A stretch of DNA of 64,000 nucleotides, from NCBI RefSeq assembly GCF_021391395.1, contig NZ_CP090059.1, forward strand, positions 3,953,001-4,017,000, read 5' to 3'. The notes below the pieces were generated by a model. The model was not told where the DNA came from, did no database searches, and was given only the letters and a program-made list of their open reading frames with translations. Position 1 is the first letter of the stretch, and each line of letters begins with the position of its first letter. The translations under genes were made by a program, and so were the position numbers. This document shows positions 1-7,287 of this stretch, piece by piece. This DNA comes from Sphingomonas cannabina (GTDB lineage: Bacteria > Pseudomonadota > Alphaproteobacteria > Sphingomonadales > Sphingomonadaceae).

Positions 1-1
1 C

Positions 2-280
2 ACCGGTTTCTCCGATGCCGGGCCCGATCGCGCGATCCTCAACATCGGCCAGCGCGAGAGCTGGGAGCTGACGCTCGCCGCCGGCTGCCCCGATGTCGAC
101 TGGGCGCAGAAGATCGGCATCCGCGCGCGCGGGGGCGACCGCATATGCCCCGGCCGGCCCGCCGAGCTGCTCGTGCCCGATGCCGGGGGCAGCGGGATGC
201 GGCGCTGCCTCGTCCGGAACGTCCGCAAGCTCTCGCCCGAAGAAGCCGCGGCGGTGCGTGGGCGATCCCCGGCCAAATGA
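2..280 (+). CDS. DUF6491-like protein, 3' end only
   Basis: The C-terminal 92 residues of a gene that begins before the window. The visible part reads NIGQRESWELTLAAGCPDV and later RRCLVRNVRKLSPEEAAAV, the pattern of small secreted alphaproteobacterial proteins grouped as DUF6491 (a cysteine-bearing core followed by a hydrophobic/basic tail). The family assignment is from memory of the pattern only, and no function is known. The stop codon overlaps the next start as ATGA, so it is probably co-transcribed with the following gene. Confidence 0.55.
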   Translation, partial: TGFSDAGPDRAILNIGQRESWELTLAAGCPDVDWAQKIGIRARGGDRICPGRPAELLVPDAGGSGMRRCLVRNVRKLSPEEAAAVRGRSPAK

Positions 281-1059
281 ACGAAGACCACGACAGGCCG
301 ATCCCGCAATCCCCGCTCGACGCAGCGCCCGCGGCCACGCGCCGCCTGCTTGCCGAAACCCCGCTCGGCACGGTCGAGATTCCCCGCCCGCCGCTTGAAA
401 CCCTGCCCTACCGCGCCTTCGTCATGGCGCTGCTCGGCTGCCGCGGCTTCAAGCTCGATTTCAACCGCCTGGCCTCGCACGAAGCGCTGGCGCTGGTTTC
501 GGACAAGCTGCTCGGCCCCGGCGCCTTCGCGGCCGAGCGCATGGCACTGGCCAACGACATCGTCGCGCTGGCGGCGTTCGCGGGCGAACTGGCCGGCGGC
601 CGCCCCGCCATCGCGATCCGCACCTATTTCGCGCCCGGCGACCTCGTCTGGCATGTCGATCGGGTCAATGAACGGACCGCGTTCCGCCTGCTCTGGCCGA
701 TCGGCCGCCCCGCGGGCATGTGCGTGACCCCGACGGCCAATGTCGATGTGCCGCTCCATCGCGCCTATATGCGCCGCGAGCATCCGCTGCTGTGCCGGCT
801 CGACACGCGCGTGATGCGCACCGGCGCGGCAGTAGAGAGGCTGTGGGCACATCGTCCGGCGCAGCTCGCCGCGATGATGTCCGGCACCTTCCCCTTCATT
901 CGCGATTCCGCACAGGTCCGGCAAGTGACGCCCGGCGCCGCCAGTATCCATCGCGTCGAGACGCCCACGCAGCCGGGCACCTATCATTGCTCGTCCTGGG
1001 GCAATCGCCGAAGTCCCGGACTGCAAATCGTAATAACGGCAGCATCGGACCAGCCGTGA
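277..1059 (+). CDS. Uncharacterised 260-aa protein
   Basis: An open frame of 260 codons starting at the ATG that overlaps the previous stop (ATGA). A longer in-frame extension upstream overlaps the preceding gene and is not believed. Host-like GC-rich third positions support coding. No family is recognised with certainty. The central stretch LVWHVDRVNERTAFRLLW contains an H-x-D pair of the sort seen in metal-binding or 2-oxoglutarate-oxygenase-like folds, but a second histidine/arginine signature could not be confirmed. It has no signal peptide or membrane segment. Its stop overlaps the aldo/keto reductase start by one base (TGATG), so the two are very likely translationally coupled. Confidence 0.7.
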   Translation: MNEDHDRPIPQSPLDAAPAATRRLLAETPLGTVEIPRPPLETLPYRAFVMALLGCRGFKLDFNRLASHEALALVSDKLLGPGAFAAERMALANDIVALAAFAGELAGGRPAIAIRTYFAPGDLVWHVDRVNERTAFRLLWPIGRPAGMCVTPTANVDVPLHRAYMRREHPLLCRLDTRVMRTGAAVERLWAHRPAQLAAMMSGTFPFIRDSAQVRQVTPGAASIHRVETPTQPGTYHCSSWGNRRSPGLQIVITAASDQP

Positions 1060-1991
1060 TGCGGTTCCGCCGCCTCGGGCGCACTGGCCTCAACCTGTCG
1101 GAGCTGACGATCGGCACGGCCGGGCTGGCACGGGTCGCCCCGGAACAAGCCCGCGCGGCGATTACGCTCGCGCTGGACCGCGGCGTCAATGCCGTCGAGA
1201 TCGAGGCTGGCTGCAAGGACACCGCTACGCTGCTGGGCGGGCTCCTGCGTAACCGAACCGACGTCCATGTGCTGGCACGCGCCACCTCACTGATCCGGTT
1301 CGACCTCCCCTCACCCCATGTCCCGGTCCAGCAGGCCTATCCCGGCCATCACATCCGGGCCGAGACGGAAGCGCTGCTCCGGACCCTCGGCGTCGAGCGC
1401 CTCGGGGTTCAACAGCTCCACGCCTGGTGCCCGGAATGGCTGCGCGAAGGCGACTGGCTCGAAACCCTTCAGCGCCTCAGGGACGAAGGCAAGATCGCCG
1501 GCTTCGGTATCTCGCTGTTCGACCACGATGTCGACGCCGCGCTGGAAGCGGTCGCCAGCGGTGCGGTCGACACGGTGCAGGTGATGTACAATGTGTTCGA
1601 CCAGGGTGCAGCGTCCGATCTCCTTCCGCTGTGTCTGCGCCAGGATGTCGGCGTGATCGCACGCTCTGCGCTCTATTATGGCGCGCTTATCTCATCGCCA
1701 TCGCGGTTGAGCGAGTTCCCGCCGGGCGACTGGCGACAGGATTATTTCTTCGATGAGCACCGCAGGGAAACGGACCAGCGCGTCAGCCGTCTGGTGGGGG
1801 ACGTCGGGTCACCCGATCGGTCGATCTCCGATCTGGCGCTCCGTTTCTGCCTGTCCCACCCCGCCGTCTCGACGGCAGCTGTCGGGATGCGGAGTCCTGC
1901 GCACGTCGACGCCAATCTGCGCGCGGCCGCGGCGGATCATCTCGACAAGGACGAGTTGGCGTCGCTCGCACGCCACGCCTGGCTTTGTTGA
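1059..1991 (+). CDS. Aldo/keto reductase-like protein, degenerate active site
   Basis: 310 residues with the aldo/keto reductase TIM-barrel layout: N-terminal MRFRRLGRTGLNLSELTIGTAG, a middle LRDEGKIAGFGISLF (family pattern KIRxxGxS), and a C-terminal LALRFCLSHPAVSTAAVGMRSPAHV. The catalytic tetrad looks eroded. Where the family has FDTAxxYG this protein reads VEIEAGCKD, with no tyrosine. The catalytic lysine strand (usually ATK) reads LARATS. The histidine strand QLH remains. It may therefore be non-catalytic or use other chemistry. It is coupled to the upstream uncharacterised gene by TGATG. Confidence 0.8.
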   Translation: MRFRRLGRTGLNLSELTIGTAGLARVAPEQARAAITLALDRGVNAVEIEAGCKDTATLLGGLLRNRTDVHVLARATSLIRFDLPSPHVPVQQAYPGHHIRAETEALLRTLGVERLGVQQLHAWCPEWLREGDWLETLQRLRDEGKIAGFGISLFDHDVDAALEAVASGAVDTVQVMYNVFDQGAASDLLPLCLRQDVGVIARSALYYGALISSPSRLSEFPPGDWRQDYFFDEHRRETDQRVSRLVGDVGSPDRSISDLALRFCLSHPAVSTAAVGMRSPAHVDANLRAAAADHLDKDELASLARHAWLC

Positions 1992-2019
1992 GAGCCGGCG
2001 AAGCGACGGCGGAACTGAC

Positions 2020-2139
2020 TCCGTTTCGGAGGAGCGTCTTCCCACGTACCGGTGAACGCTCCGATGTGAAGCAGGTCCGCCCTTCCGCCCCTTGCGGCGC
2101 GCGATAGCCTTCCCTCAAGCGGGGAGGCTCCGAAACGGA
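2020..2139. repeat. 12-bp inverted repeat flanking methyltransferase promoter
   Basis: TCCGTTTCGGAG at 2020-2031 and its exact reverse complement CTCCGAAACGGA at 2128-2139 bracket the 147-bp gap upstream of the methyltransferase. The second arm ends on the A of the start codon. It could be an autoregulatory operator or a DNA-loop site, or the edges of an inserted block. Confidence 0.6.
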
Positions 2140-3827
2140 TGAAGGATGCCTTTTGGACTGGTTTGGATCACGCAATGTTCCGCCGCGGCTACGGGCGCGG
2201 GAGGCGGGACGTGGAGATCGCCAATCATCTCTTCTACGGTGACAATCTCGATGTGCTGCGCGAGCACATACCGGACGAGAGCGTCGATCTGATCTATCTC
2301 GACCCGCCGTTCAATTCGAACGCCGGCTACAACGTGCTGTTCAAGGCCGCGAACGGCGCCGGCGCCGATGCCAGCATCCAGGCGTTCGACGATACCTGGA
2401 CATGGGGGGACGGTTCCAAGGAAGCTTTGCTGGACATCGCCGCCGGGACCAACCGGGCGCTGCAGGTGATGATGGAAGCGATGCACGCGGCGATCGGCGA
2501 GAATCCGCTGATGGCCTATCTGGCGATGATGGCGGTGCGGCTGGTCGAGCTCCACCGCGTGCTCAAGCCGACCGGAAGCCTTTACCTCCACTGCGATCCG
2601 ACCGCGAGCCACTATCTGAAGCTGGTGCTCGACGCCGTGTTCGGCGGCGAGAATTTCGTCAACGAGATCATCTGGAAGCGCAGTGATTCCAAGAACGACG
2701 TCGGTCAGGGCGCCCGGCACTTCGGACGCGTGAACGATACGATCCTCTTTTATCAGAAATCCGACAGAAGGATCTGGAATCCCCAGTTCACGGCACTGGA
2801 CGAAACCTATATCGCCAAATTCTATCGCTATGCCGACCCGGACGGCCGCCGCTGGAAGCTGGACAATATGCTCGGCCCCGGCGGCGCAGCCAAAGGCAAT
2901 CCCGAATATGAAGTGATGGGGGTCAAGCGGTTCTGGCGATATTCGCGCGAGCGGATGGAAGAGTTGATCGCCGCCGGCCGTGTCATTCAGACGAAGCCGG
3001 GCAACGTCCCGATGTACAAGCGCTATCTCGACGAATCCAAGGGGACGTCGGTCACGACGAACTGGTCCGACATCAGCATGATCCGGGGATGGTCGGCGGA
3101 GAAGCTCGGCTATCCCACGCAGAAGCCCCGCGCGCTTCTGGAACGTATCATCTCGGCCTCGTCCAATCCCGGTGATGTCGTGCTCGATCCCTTCTGCGGT
3201 TGCGGGACCGCGGTCGATGCCGCGCAGAAGCTCGGCCGGCGATGGATCGGGATCGACGTCACTCATATCGCCATCGGCATGATCGAGGACCGGATGCGCA
3301 GCGCCTATCCTGGTATCTCCTTCGAGACGGTCGGCGTCCCGCGCGATCTCGCCAGCGCCGAAAAACTGGCCACCGACGATCCGCACCAGTTCCAGCAATG
3401 GGTGTGCTGGCATGTCGGCGGGTATCCGCGCGACAAGAAGGGCGGCGACAAGGGTGTCGACGGCTGGTTCAACTATCTCGCCGAAGGGGGCCGGATCGGA
3501 ACCGGGGTGATCAGCGTCAAGGCAGGCGACAACATCGGCCCCACGATGGTCCGCGACTTCGGTCGCGTCATGGAACGCGACAGGCATCGGTTCGGGCTGT
3601 TCGTGCTGAAGTCACGACCGACCCGCGGGATGCGCGACGAGGCGGCGTCGCAGCCGATGATCGAGACCGAGTTCGGTCGTTTCCCGGCGCTCCAGTTCGT
3701 AACGCTGCCCGAACTTTTCGACGGTATCCAGCCCCGGCTGCCGCCGCTGATCAGCCCCATGAGAAAGGCCGCACGGGTCGAGATGCGCACCAGCCATCAG
3801 CCGGGCGCGCAGGGCAGCCTGCTCTGA
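2139..3827 (+). CDS. Site-specific DNA methyltransferase with PD-(D/E)XK-like C-terminal domain
   Basis: 562 residues. The motif order marks a beta-class N6-adenine or N4-cytosine methyltransferase: catalytic motif IV DPPF at residues 55-58 precedes the SAM-binding motif I DPFCGCGT near residues 350-357. About 150 residues follow the methylase core. They contain GGDKGVDGW (near 435) and GVISVKAG (lysine 461), a restriction-nuclease-like signature with serine in place of the usual acidic or glutamine residue before V-K. Such fused orphan enzymes are known, but the role of the tail is not. The start is supported by a GGGGAGG ribosome site 11-12 nt upstream. There is no separate restriction subunit, specificity subunit or mobile-element gene beside it. 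Confidence 0.9.
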   Translation: MKDAFWTGLDHAMFRRGYGRGRRDVEIANHLFYGDNLDVLREHIPDESVDLIYLDPPFNSNAGYNVLFKAANGAGADASIQAFDDTWTWGDGSKEALLDIAAGTNRALQVMMEAMHAAIGENPLMAYLAMMAVRLVELHRVLKPTGSLYLHCDPTASHYLKLVLDAVFGGENFVNEIIWKRSDSKNDVGQGARHFGRVNDTILFYQKSDRRIWNPQFTALDETYIAKFYRYADPDGRRWKLDNMLGPGGAAKGNPEYEVMGVKRFWRYSRERMEELIAAGRVIQTKPGNVPMYKRYLDESKGTSVTTNWSDISMIRGWSAEKLGYPTQKPRALLERIISASSNPGDVVLDPFCGCGTAVDAAQKLGRRWIGIDVTHIAIGMIEDRMRSAYPGISFETVGVPRDLASAEKLATDDPHQFQQWVCWHVGGYPRDKKGGDKGVDGWFNYLAEGGRIGTGVISVKAGDNIGPTMVRDFGRVMERDRHRFGLFVLKSRPTRGMRDEAASQPMIETEFGRFPALQFVTLPELFDGIQPRLPPLISPMRKAARVEMRTSHQPGAQGSLL

Positions 3828-3872
3828 CCCGCTTGGCCTGCCGCATCCCTGATCCGCCCGGACCTGCGTCAT

Positions 3873-3897
3873 GCAACCGAACCTCTCCTCGCGCGTT
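3873..3897 (+). promoter_or_regulatory. Putative EcfG-type promoter
   Basis: GCAAC (3873-3877), 16 bp, then CGTT (3894-3897). The alphaproteobacterial general-stress sigma factor EcfG recognises GGAAC-N16/17-CGTT, so this has one mismatch in the -35 box. The same GCAAC/CGTT pair lies in front of the paralogous gene at 6837. Confidence 0.4.
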
Positions 3898-3931
3898 CGA
3901 TACAAACCCGTAACAACATGGGAGAGATGCC

Positions 3932-4351
3932 ATGCGTGCGTACGCGTTCGGAATGATCGCGGCGGCGACGCTCGTCGCCGGCTGCAGCGATTACGACGGC
4001 TATGGCGGGGGCCCTGGCTATGCCAGCGATCGAAGCTATCGCTACTATGACTGGAACCGGCCCGATCCCAGCTACGGCGGCTATTATGCCAACCGCTACT
4101 ATCGCGACGACCGCCGCTACCGCGAGCGCCGCCTCGGCCGCAACGACCGTATCTACGTCGGCGAGGATGGCCGTTATTATTGCCGACGTTCGGACGGCAC
4201 TACCGGTCTGATCGTCGGCGGCATCGCCGGCGGGGCGCTCGGCGCCGCGCTCACCTCGGGCCGCTCGGAGACGCTGGGCGTGCTGCTCGGCGCCGCCGGA
4301 GGTGCGCTGGCGGGACGCGAGATCGACCGCGACAACGTCCGTTGCCGCTGA
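3932..4351 (+). CDS. Glycine-zipper lipoprotein
   Basis: 139 residues. A signal peptide ends in LVAGC, a good lipobox, so this is probably an outer-membrane or periplasmic lipoprotein. A tyrosine/arginine-rich stretch follows (residues 20-75), then RYYCRRSDGTTGLIVGGIAG and a glycine zipper of two short hydrophobic helices ending GALAGREIDRD. The C-terminal half is a clear paralogue of the protein at 6837-7166. The family (glycine-zipper 2TM / RcnB-like surface proteins) is linked to envelope stress, but the exact role is unknown. The ribosome site GGGAGAG lies 6 nt before the start. Confidence 0.85.
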   Translation: MRAYAFGMIAAATLVAGCSDYDGYGGGPGYASDRSYRYYDWNRPDPSYGGYYANRYYRDDRRYRERRLGRNDRIYVGEDGRYYCRRSDGTTGLIVGGIAGGALGAALTSGRSETLGVLLGAAGGALAGREIDRDNVRCR

Positions 4352-4372
4352 GCTGACGAAGGGAGCGCGCGC

Positions 4373-4732
4373 ATGGCCCGCCGCAGCGACCGCACCCGTT
4401 CATCCCGGCTCACCACCGCGGCGATCGGCGCGGGGCTGATCGGAGCCGGCGCGCTCGCCTTCGCGTGGTGGCGCAGGAACGCCACCGGCGGCATCTTCGG
4501 CACGCCGGAGCCGGACGGGACCGAGCTCGACCTCGCCGTGCGCGACGGGCACCCGGCGCCCGATCTTGACCTTGATCGTCCCCGTCCCGGACCGCGCGAT
4601 CGTGCCCCCGACGCGTTCCGGCCGGACGGGGACGCTCCCGTGCCGCCGGAGGAACGCGACGCGCTCCGGCCCGCGCTCGCCCGGCCGGACAGGCAGCTCG
4701 CCGATAGCCCGCCTCGTCCGGCGCCGGGTTGA
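4373..4732 (+). CDS. Small single-pass membrane protein
   Basis: 119 residues. A basic N-terminus (MARRSDRTRSSR) is followed by one hydrophobic segment (about residues 14-32) and a long acidic, proline-rich hydrophilic tail. No family was recognised. It starts 21 nt after the glycine-zipper lipoprotein gene with a GAAGGGAG ribosome site, so it probably shares that transcript. An inner-membrane anchored protein with a disordered tail is the most that can be inferred. Confidence 0.65.
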   Translation: MARRSDRTRSSRLTTAAIGAGLIGAGALAFAWWRRNATGGIFGTPEPDGTELDLAVRDGHPAPDLDLDRPRPGPRDRAPDAFRPDGDAPVPPEERDALRPALARPDRQLADSPPRPAPG

Positions 4733-4815
4733 TCGGCTGCGACCGGCATCCTGGTCATGGCGCTGTCGTCAGCGCTCCCTATCTAGCGGATCTCAGCAGC
4801 AAGAGGAGACGCACG

Positions 4816-5241
4816 ATGACGACGCGCACCGCCACCGCCCGCTACGAGGGCTTCGGCAAGGACGGCAAAGGACAGCTCACGTCCGCATCGGGCGTGCTCG
4901 ACGGGACGCCCTACAGCTTCAACACCCGGTTCGGCGACGAGAAGGGCACCAATCCCGAGGAGCTGATCGCCGCCGCCCACGCCGGCTGCTTCACCATGGC
5001 GCTGAGCTTCGCGCTGGCGCGGGCCGGCTACAGCGAGGGTAGCCTGGAAACCAAAGCGTCGGTCAAGCTGGAGCAGGACGGCGGCGGTTTCACCATCACC
5101 CGCTCGGACCTCGAGCTCACCGCGCATGTGCCCGGTATCGATCCGGAGGAGTTCGCCCGCCTCGCCGCCGAGGCCGAGGCCAACTGCCCCGTCTCAAAGC
5201 TGCTCAAGGCGGAGATCACGCTCAACCATCACCTCGCCTGA
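4816..5241 (+). CDS. OsmC-family peroxiredoxin-like protein
   Basis: 141 residues covering the whole OsmC/Ohr fold. Two conserved cysteines lie in the expected contexts: AAHAGCFTMAL and ANCPVSKLL. The conserved E-E-L-I-A-A-A-H precedes the first, which matches the OsmC rather than the Ohr subgroup. The family reduces organic hydroperoxides with these two thiols. The start at MTTRT is chosen because AAGAGGAG lies 7 nt upstream. An in-frame ATG 87 bp earlier has no such site. Confidence 0.92.
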   Translation: MTTRTATARYEGFGKDGKGQLTSASGVLDGTPYSFNTRFGDEKGTNPEELIAAAHAGCFTMALSFALARAGYSEGSLETKASVKLEQDGGGFTITRSDLELTAHVPGIDPEEFARLAAEAEANCPVSKLLKAEITLNHHLA

Positions 5242-5377
5242 AACGGCGGCCGCTGCGCAACAGCCTGCTCCCCGCCGCGATCACTCCGGCGGCGAGCAGG
5301 TTGGCGACGAAATCGCTCACCAGCGGCTGCCGGAGCAGCCTGCGCGAACTGCGGGCGAGGCGCTTGGCGCGCGTCAT
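5222..5377 (-). CDS. Possible 51-aa protein
   Basis: A short frame that reads MTRAKRLARSSRRLLRQPLV and then a hydrophobic segment (FVANLLAAGVIAAG) before a basic end, which looks like a small membrane-associated protein. It overlaps the end of the convergent OsmC gene by 20 bp and has no strong ribosome site, so it is only a candidate. Confidence 0.4.
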   Translation of the reverse strand: MTRAKRLARSSRRLLRQPLVSDFVANLLAAGVIAAGSRLLRSGRRFRRGDG

Positions 5378-5396
5378 CGTGAGGTGAGGCGCGGCG

Positions 5397-5558
5397 TCAA
5401 TCAGCCTTGGTCAGCGAGCTCTTGCGCTCGACATGTTCCTTCGGCGCCGGACGGTCACGGTCGAGGGTATCCTTTGGATCGGTATCACTCCCGACCTCCG
5501 GATTCTCGGTCGAGATATTGGGGCGCGGCTGGGTGCGGGTTCCCATGCGGTCGTTCAT
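5397..5558 (-). CDS. Small hydrophilic protein, stress-type promoter
   Basis: 53 residues (MNDRMGTRTQPRPNISTENP at the start), charged and probably disordered, of unknown function. The ATG is preceded by AGGAGAG at ideal spacing, and a GGAAC...GGTT promoter pair ends 28 bp upstream of the ATG. A longer in-frame extension upstream would run through that promoter and is not used. Confidence 0.65.
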   Translation of the reverse strand: MNDRMGTRTQPRPNISTENPEVGSDTDPKDTLDRDRPAPKEHVERKSSLTKAD

Positions 5559-5585
5559 CGAAGCTCTCCTGTGCTTGCTGGAGAG

Positions 5586-5611
5586 AACCCCTGTCCGCTT
5601 GCTCCCGTTCC
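5586..5611 (-). promoter_or_regulatory. Putative EcfG-type promoter
   Basis: On the minus strand GGAAC (5611-5607), 17 bp, then GGTT (5589-5586). The -35 box is a perfect match to the general-stress consensus and the -10 has one mismatch (CGTT expected). It sits at the right distance for the 53-aa gene. Confidence 0.45.
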
Positions 5612-5672
5612 CCGGAGCGCCGGTGACGACCACGCGCCCGCGCCGACGTCATCGGCGCGGACGCGATGGGGA

Positions 5673-5804
5673 TCAGGCCTCGTCCTCGGTTTCGCCCTCA
5701 TCCTCCTCCTCGTCGAACGCGTCCTCTACGTCCTCGTCCTGCTCCTCGGCGGTATCGGCCTCATCCGTCTCCTGCTCGACGATCGGCTGCTGCTCGTCCT
5801 GCAT
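5673..5804 (-). CDS. Small acidic protein
   Basis: 43 residues, with more than half of the positions Glu or Asp (MQDEQQPIVEQETDEADTAE at the start). The ATG at 5804 has GGAGG five bases upstream. The alternative ATG four codons earlier has none. Highly acidic short proteins can be nucleic-acid mimics or chaperone tails, but nothing here identifies this one. Confidence 0.45.
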   Translation of the reverse strand: MQDEQQPIVEQETDEADTAEEQDEDVEDAFDEEEDEGETEDEA

Positions 5805-5946
5805 CACGTCCTCCATGGGTGCGCCGGTGATTCGGGCGCCGGTCCAGTCGAGCGCAGCTTTGCGACTCCGCCGCGTCGGCTTCGCGACAAGCGGAGGAAA
5901 TACGATGAGACGTTTGCAGCAGATCCCAGGCGGCGAGCGGCCAGCC

Positions 5947-5980
5947 AACAAAAAGGGGGCCGGCATCGCTGCCAGCCCCC
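5947..5980 (-). terminator. Rho-independent terminator
   Basis: On the minus strand GGGGGCTGGC, a 6-nt loop, and GCCGGCCCCC (one mismatch) are followed at once by TTTTTGTT. This is the clearest intrinsic terminator in the window and implies a leftward transcript coming from 6000-6600, where no certain gene is seen. Confidence 0.75.
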
Positions 5981-6149
5981 GGTCGCCGGACTTCGGTCAC
6001 GGGGTGTCGCGACCTGGTTTCGGCGGCTGGATCCACCCGCGCCGGCAAGGGCTGCAGGCTTCACCTGTTTCGGTCACCGGGGCCGGCAGCGGCGCTTCGC
6101 GGGAAGCGCGTGTCCACCGGCCTCGGCGGCCAGCGGCGTCGAAGGGGAT

Positions 6150-6295
6150 CTCCGATGCCGTTCGGTCTCCGGCGATCACCGCATCTCGAAAGATGCCGCA
6201 TCACTCCGTCGACCTCGGCGCCGGATCGCTCCGTCGCCGTTCGTCTCCGGTTCGTCACCGCCATCCCGAAGGATATCGGCTCGCTTCCCATCGAC
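6150..6295. repeat. Degenerate tandem repeat, about 78-bp period
   Basis: Unit A starts near 6156 (GCCGTTCGGTCTCCGG) and unit B near 6233 (GCCGTTCGTCTCCGG). Both continue with a GTCACCGC/GATCACCGC block and a TC(T/C)CGAA(A/G)GAT block. By eye the identity is roughly 70 percent over about 60 bp, with small gaps. Confidence 0.5.
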
Positions 6296-6642
6296 CCGAC
6301 GCCGGGTCGCCCCGCCGTCGTTCGATCGCCGATCGCTCCGCCAGCCGCTCCGAGGAGCGCCGCTTCGCTTTCGTCGATCATCGCCCGACGATCGCCGGGG
6401 GCAATCGTCCTGCCATGGTCTCTCCGTCCGTCCAGCTCCGCGCCGCAAGCGGCTCGAAGTCGATCGGGCGGCGAGCCCATCGCACCGATCGCCCGTGCGG
6501 TTTCCTTGCGGCACCAGCACCTCGATCGTGGCGAGCAAGCCTTTGATCCTTTGTCGATTTCTCGACAATCTCTCGTCGTCTTGCAGGGATGATGCTGTCA
6601 TGGACGGCGAGTCGCGCCAAGCAGGATCACCGCGCGCGCGCC

Positions 6643-6661
6643 TGTGGATAATGTGGATATC
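6643..6661 (-). promoter_or_regulatory. Pair of DnaA-box-like 9-mers
   Basis: TGTGGATAA at 6643-6651 is the exact complement of the DnaA box TTATCCACA. TGTGGATAT at 6653-6661 differs by one base and lies one helical turn away. There is no AT-rich unwinding element or origin-linked gene nearby, so this may be a DnaA titration or regulatory site, or chance. Confidence 0.3.
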
Positions 6662-6773
6662 GGGGATCGTTGTGCCGGCGAATCGAATGCCCCACGCACG
6701 CCGCCCCGATAGCCGGATGGAGAGCGATTCGCCAACGGCTATTGCTCTATTCGCCTTGTTGTCGGAGGTTCAT

Positions 6774-6799
6774 GCAACCTCGTACAAGGTGGTGGCGTT
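6774..6799 (+). promoter_or_regulatory. Putative EcfG-type promoter
   Basis: GCAAC (6774-6778), 17 bp, CGTT (6796-6799), 37 bp before the second glycine-zipper gene. It matches the arrangement in front of its paralogue at 3932, including the flanking TCATGCAACC. Confidence 0.4.
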
Positions 6800-6836
6800 A
6801 CGGAAACGATCCAATCAAGGATGAGGGAGTCCAGTC

Positions 6837-7166
6837 ATGCGTAACCTGTTGCTCGCTATCGGCGCGGCGACGTTGGTCATTCCGACGGCGGCGGTGGTGC
6901 CGATCTCTGCCGGCACCTCCTATGGCAAGGCCGATGCGCAGAAGCGCTACAAGTATCGCGAATGGCGCGGCCGCGACGGCCGTTATTATTGCCGCAAGCC
7001 GAACGGCACCACCGGCCTGATCGTGGGCGGCGTCGCGGGCGCGCTGGTCGGCCGCTCGATCGACAATCGCGGCGACCGCACGCTCGGCACGGTGCTCGGC
7101 GCTGGCGCCGGTGCGCTCGCCGGCCGCGAGATCGACCGCGCCGGCAGCCGTCGCCGCTGCCGCTGA
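6837..7166 (+). CDS. Glycine-zipper envelope protein
   Basis: 109 residues with an N-terminal hydrophobic export segment (residues 2-25, no lipobox). The shared core RDGRYYCRKPNGTTGLIVGG follows, then a glycine zipper of two short helices ending GALAGREIDRA. It is a shorter paralogue of the lipoprotein at 3932-4351, lacking the lipid anchor and the tyrosine-rich insert. Such proteins sit in or near the outer membrane. The ribosome site GAGGGAG is 8 nt before the start. Confidence 0.85.
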   Translation: MRNLLLAIGAATLVIPTAAVVPISAGTSYGKADAQKRYKYREWRGRDGRYYCRKPNGTTGLIVGGVAGALVGRSIDNRGDRTLGTVLGAGAGALAGREIDRAGSRRRCR

Positions 7167-7287
7167 GGAAGTTCGCCTGAATATGGTCGAGGGGCGGCCA
7201 TGCCGCTCCTCGATCCAGCCGAAATCGCTCTAATCATCGTACCAGTGCAGTGACCAATTAACCGGCGACGCGTAAGACCGCGTCGCG

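Larger units (their letters stand above)
5817..6836. other. Gene-poor 1-kb region with degenerate tandem repeats
   Basis: No convincing protein gene was found. Open frames exist on both strands, but none has host-like codon use, a ribosome site or a recognisable product. On the minus strand two frames (starts near 6601 and 6179) abut as GTGA and end 17 nt before a terminator, so a transcript is plausible. The stretch is rich in GATC and CGATCG and carries two copies of a roughly 60-bp unit about 78 bp apart (starting near 6156 and 6233). It may hold a small RNA or a decayed gene. Confidence 0.5.

Noticed and set aside
145..276. N-terminal extension of the uncharacterised protein at 277
   Set aside because: The extension overlaps the preceding gene in another frame, and the ATGA overlap at 277 is the natural coupled start.
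6110..6592. A 160-codon plus-strand frame and several minus-strand frames in the gene-poor region
   Set aside because: Serine/arginine-rich, without a ribosome site or recognisable motif, and unlike host codon use. The region is described as uncertain instead.
6600..6836. Chromosomal replication origin at the DnaA boxes
   Set aside because: Only two boxes, no AT-rich unwinding element and none of the usual neighbours (hemE, dnaA, parAB).
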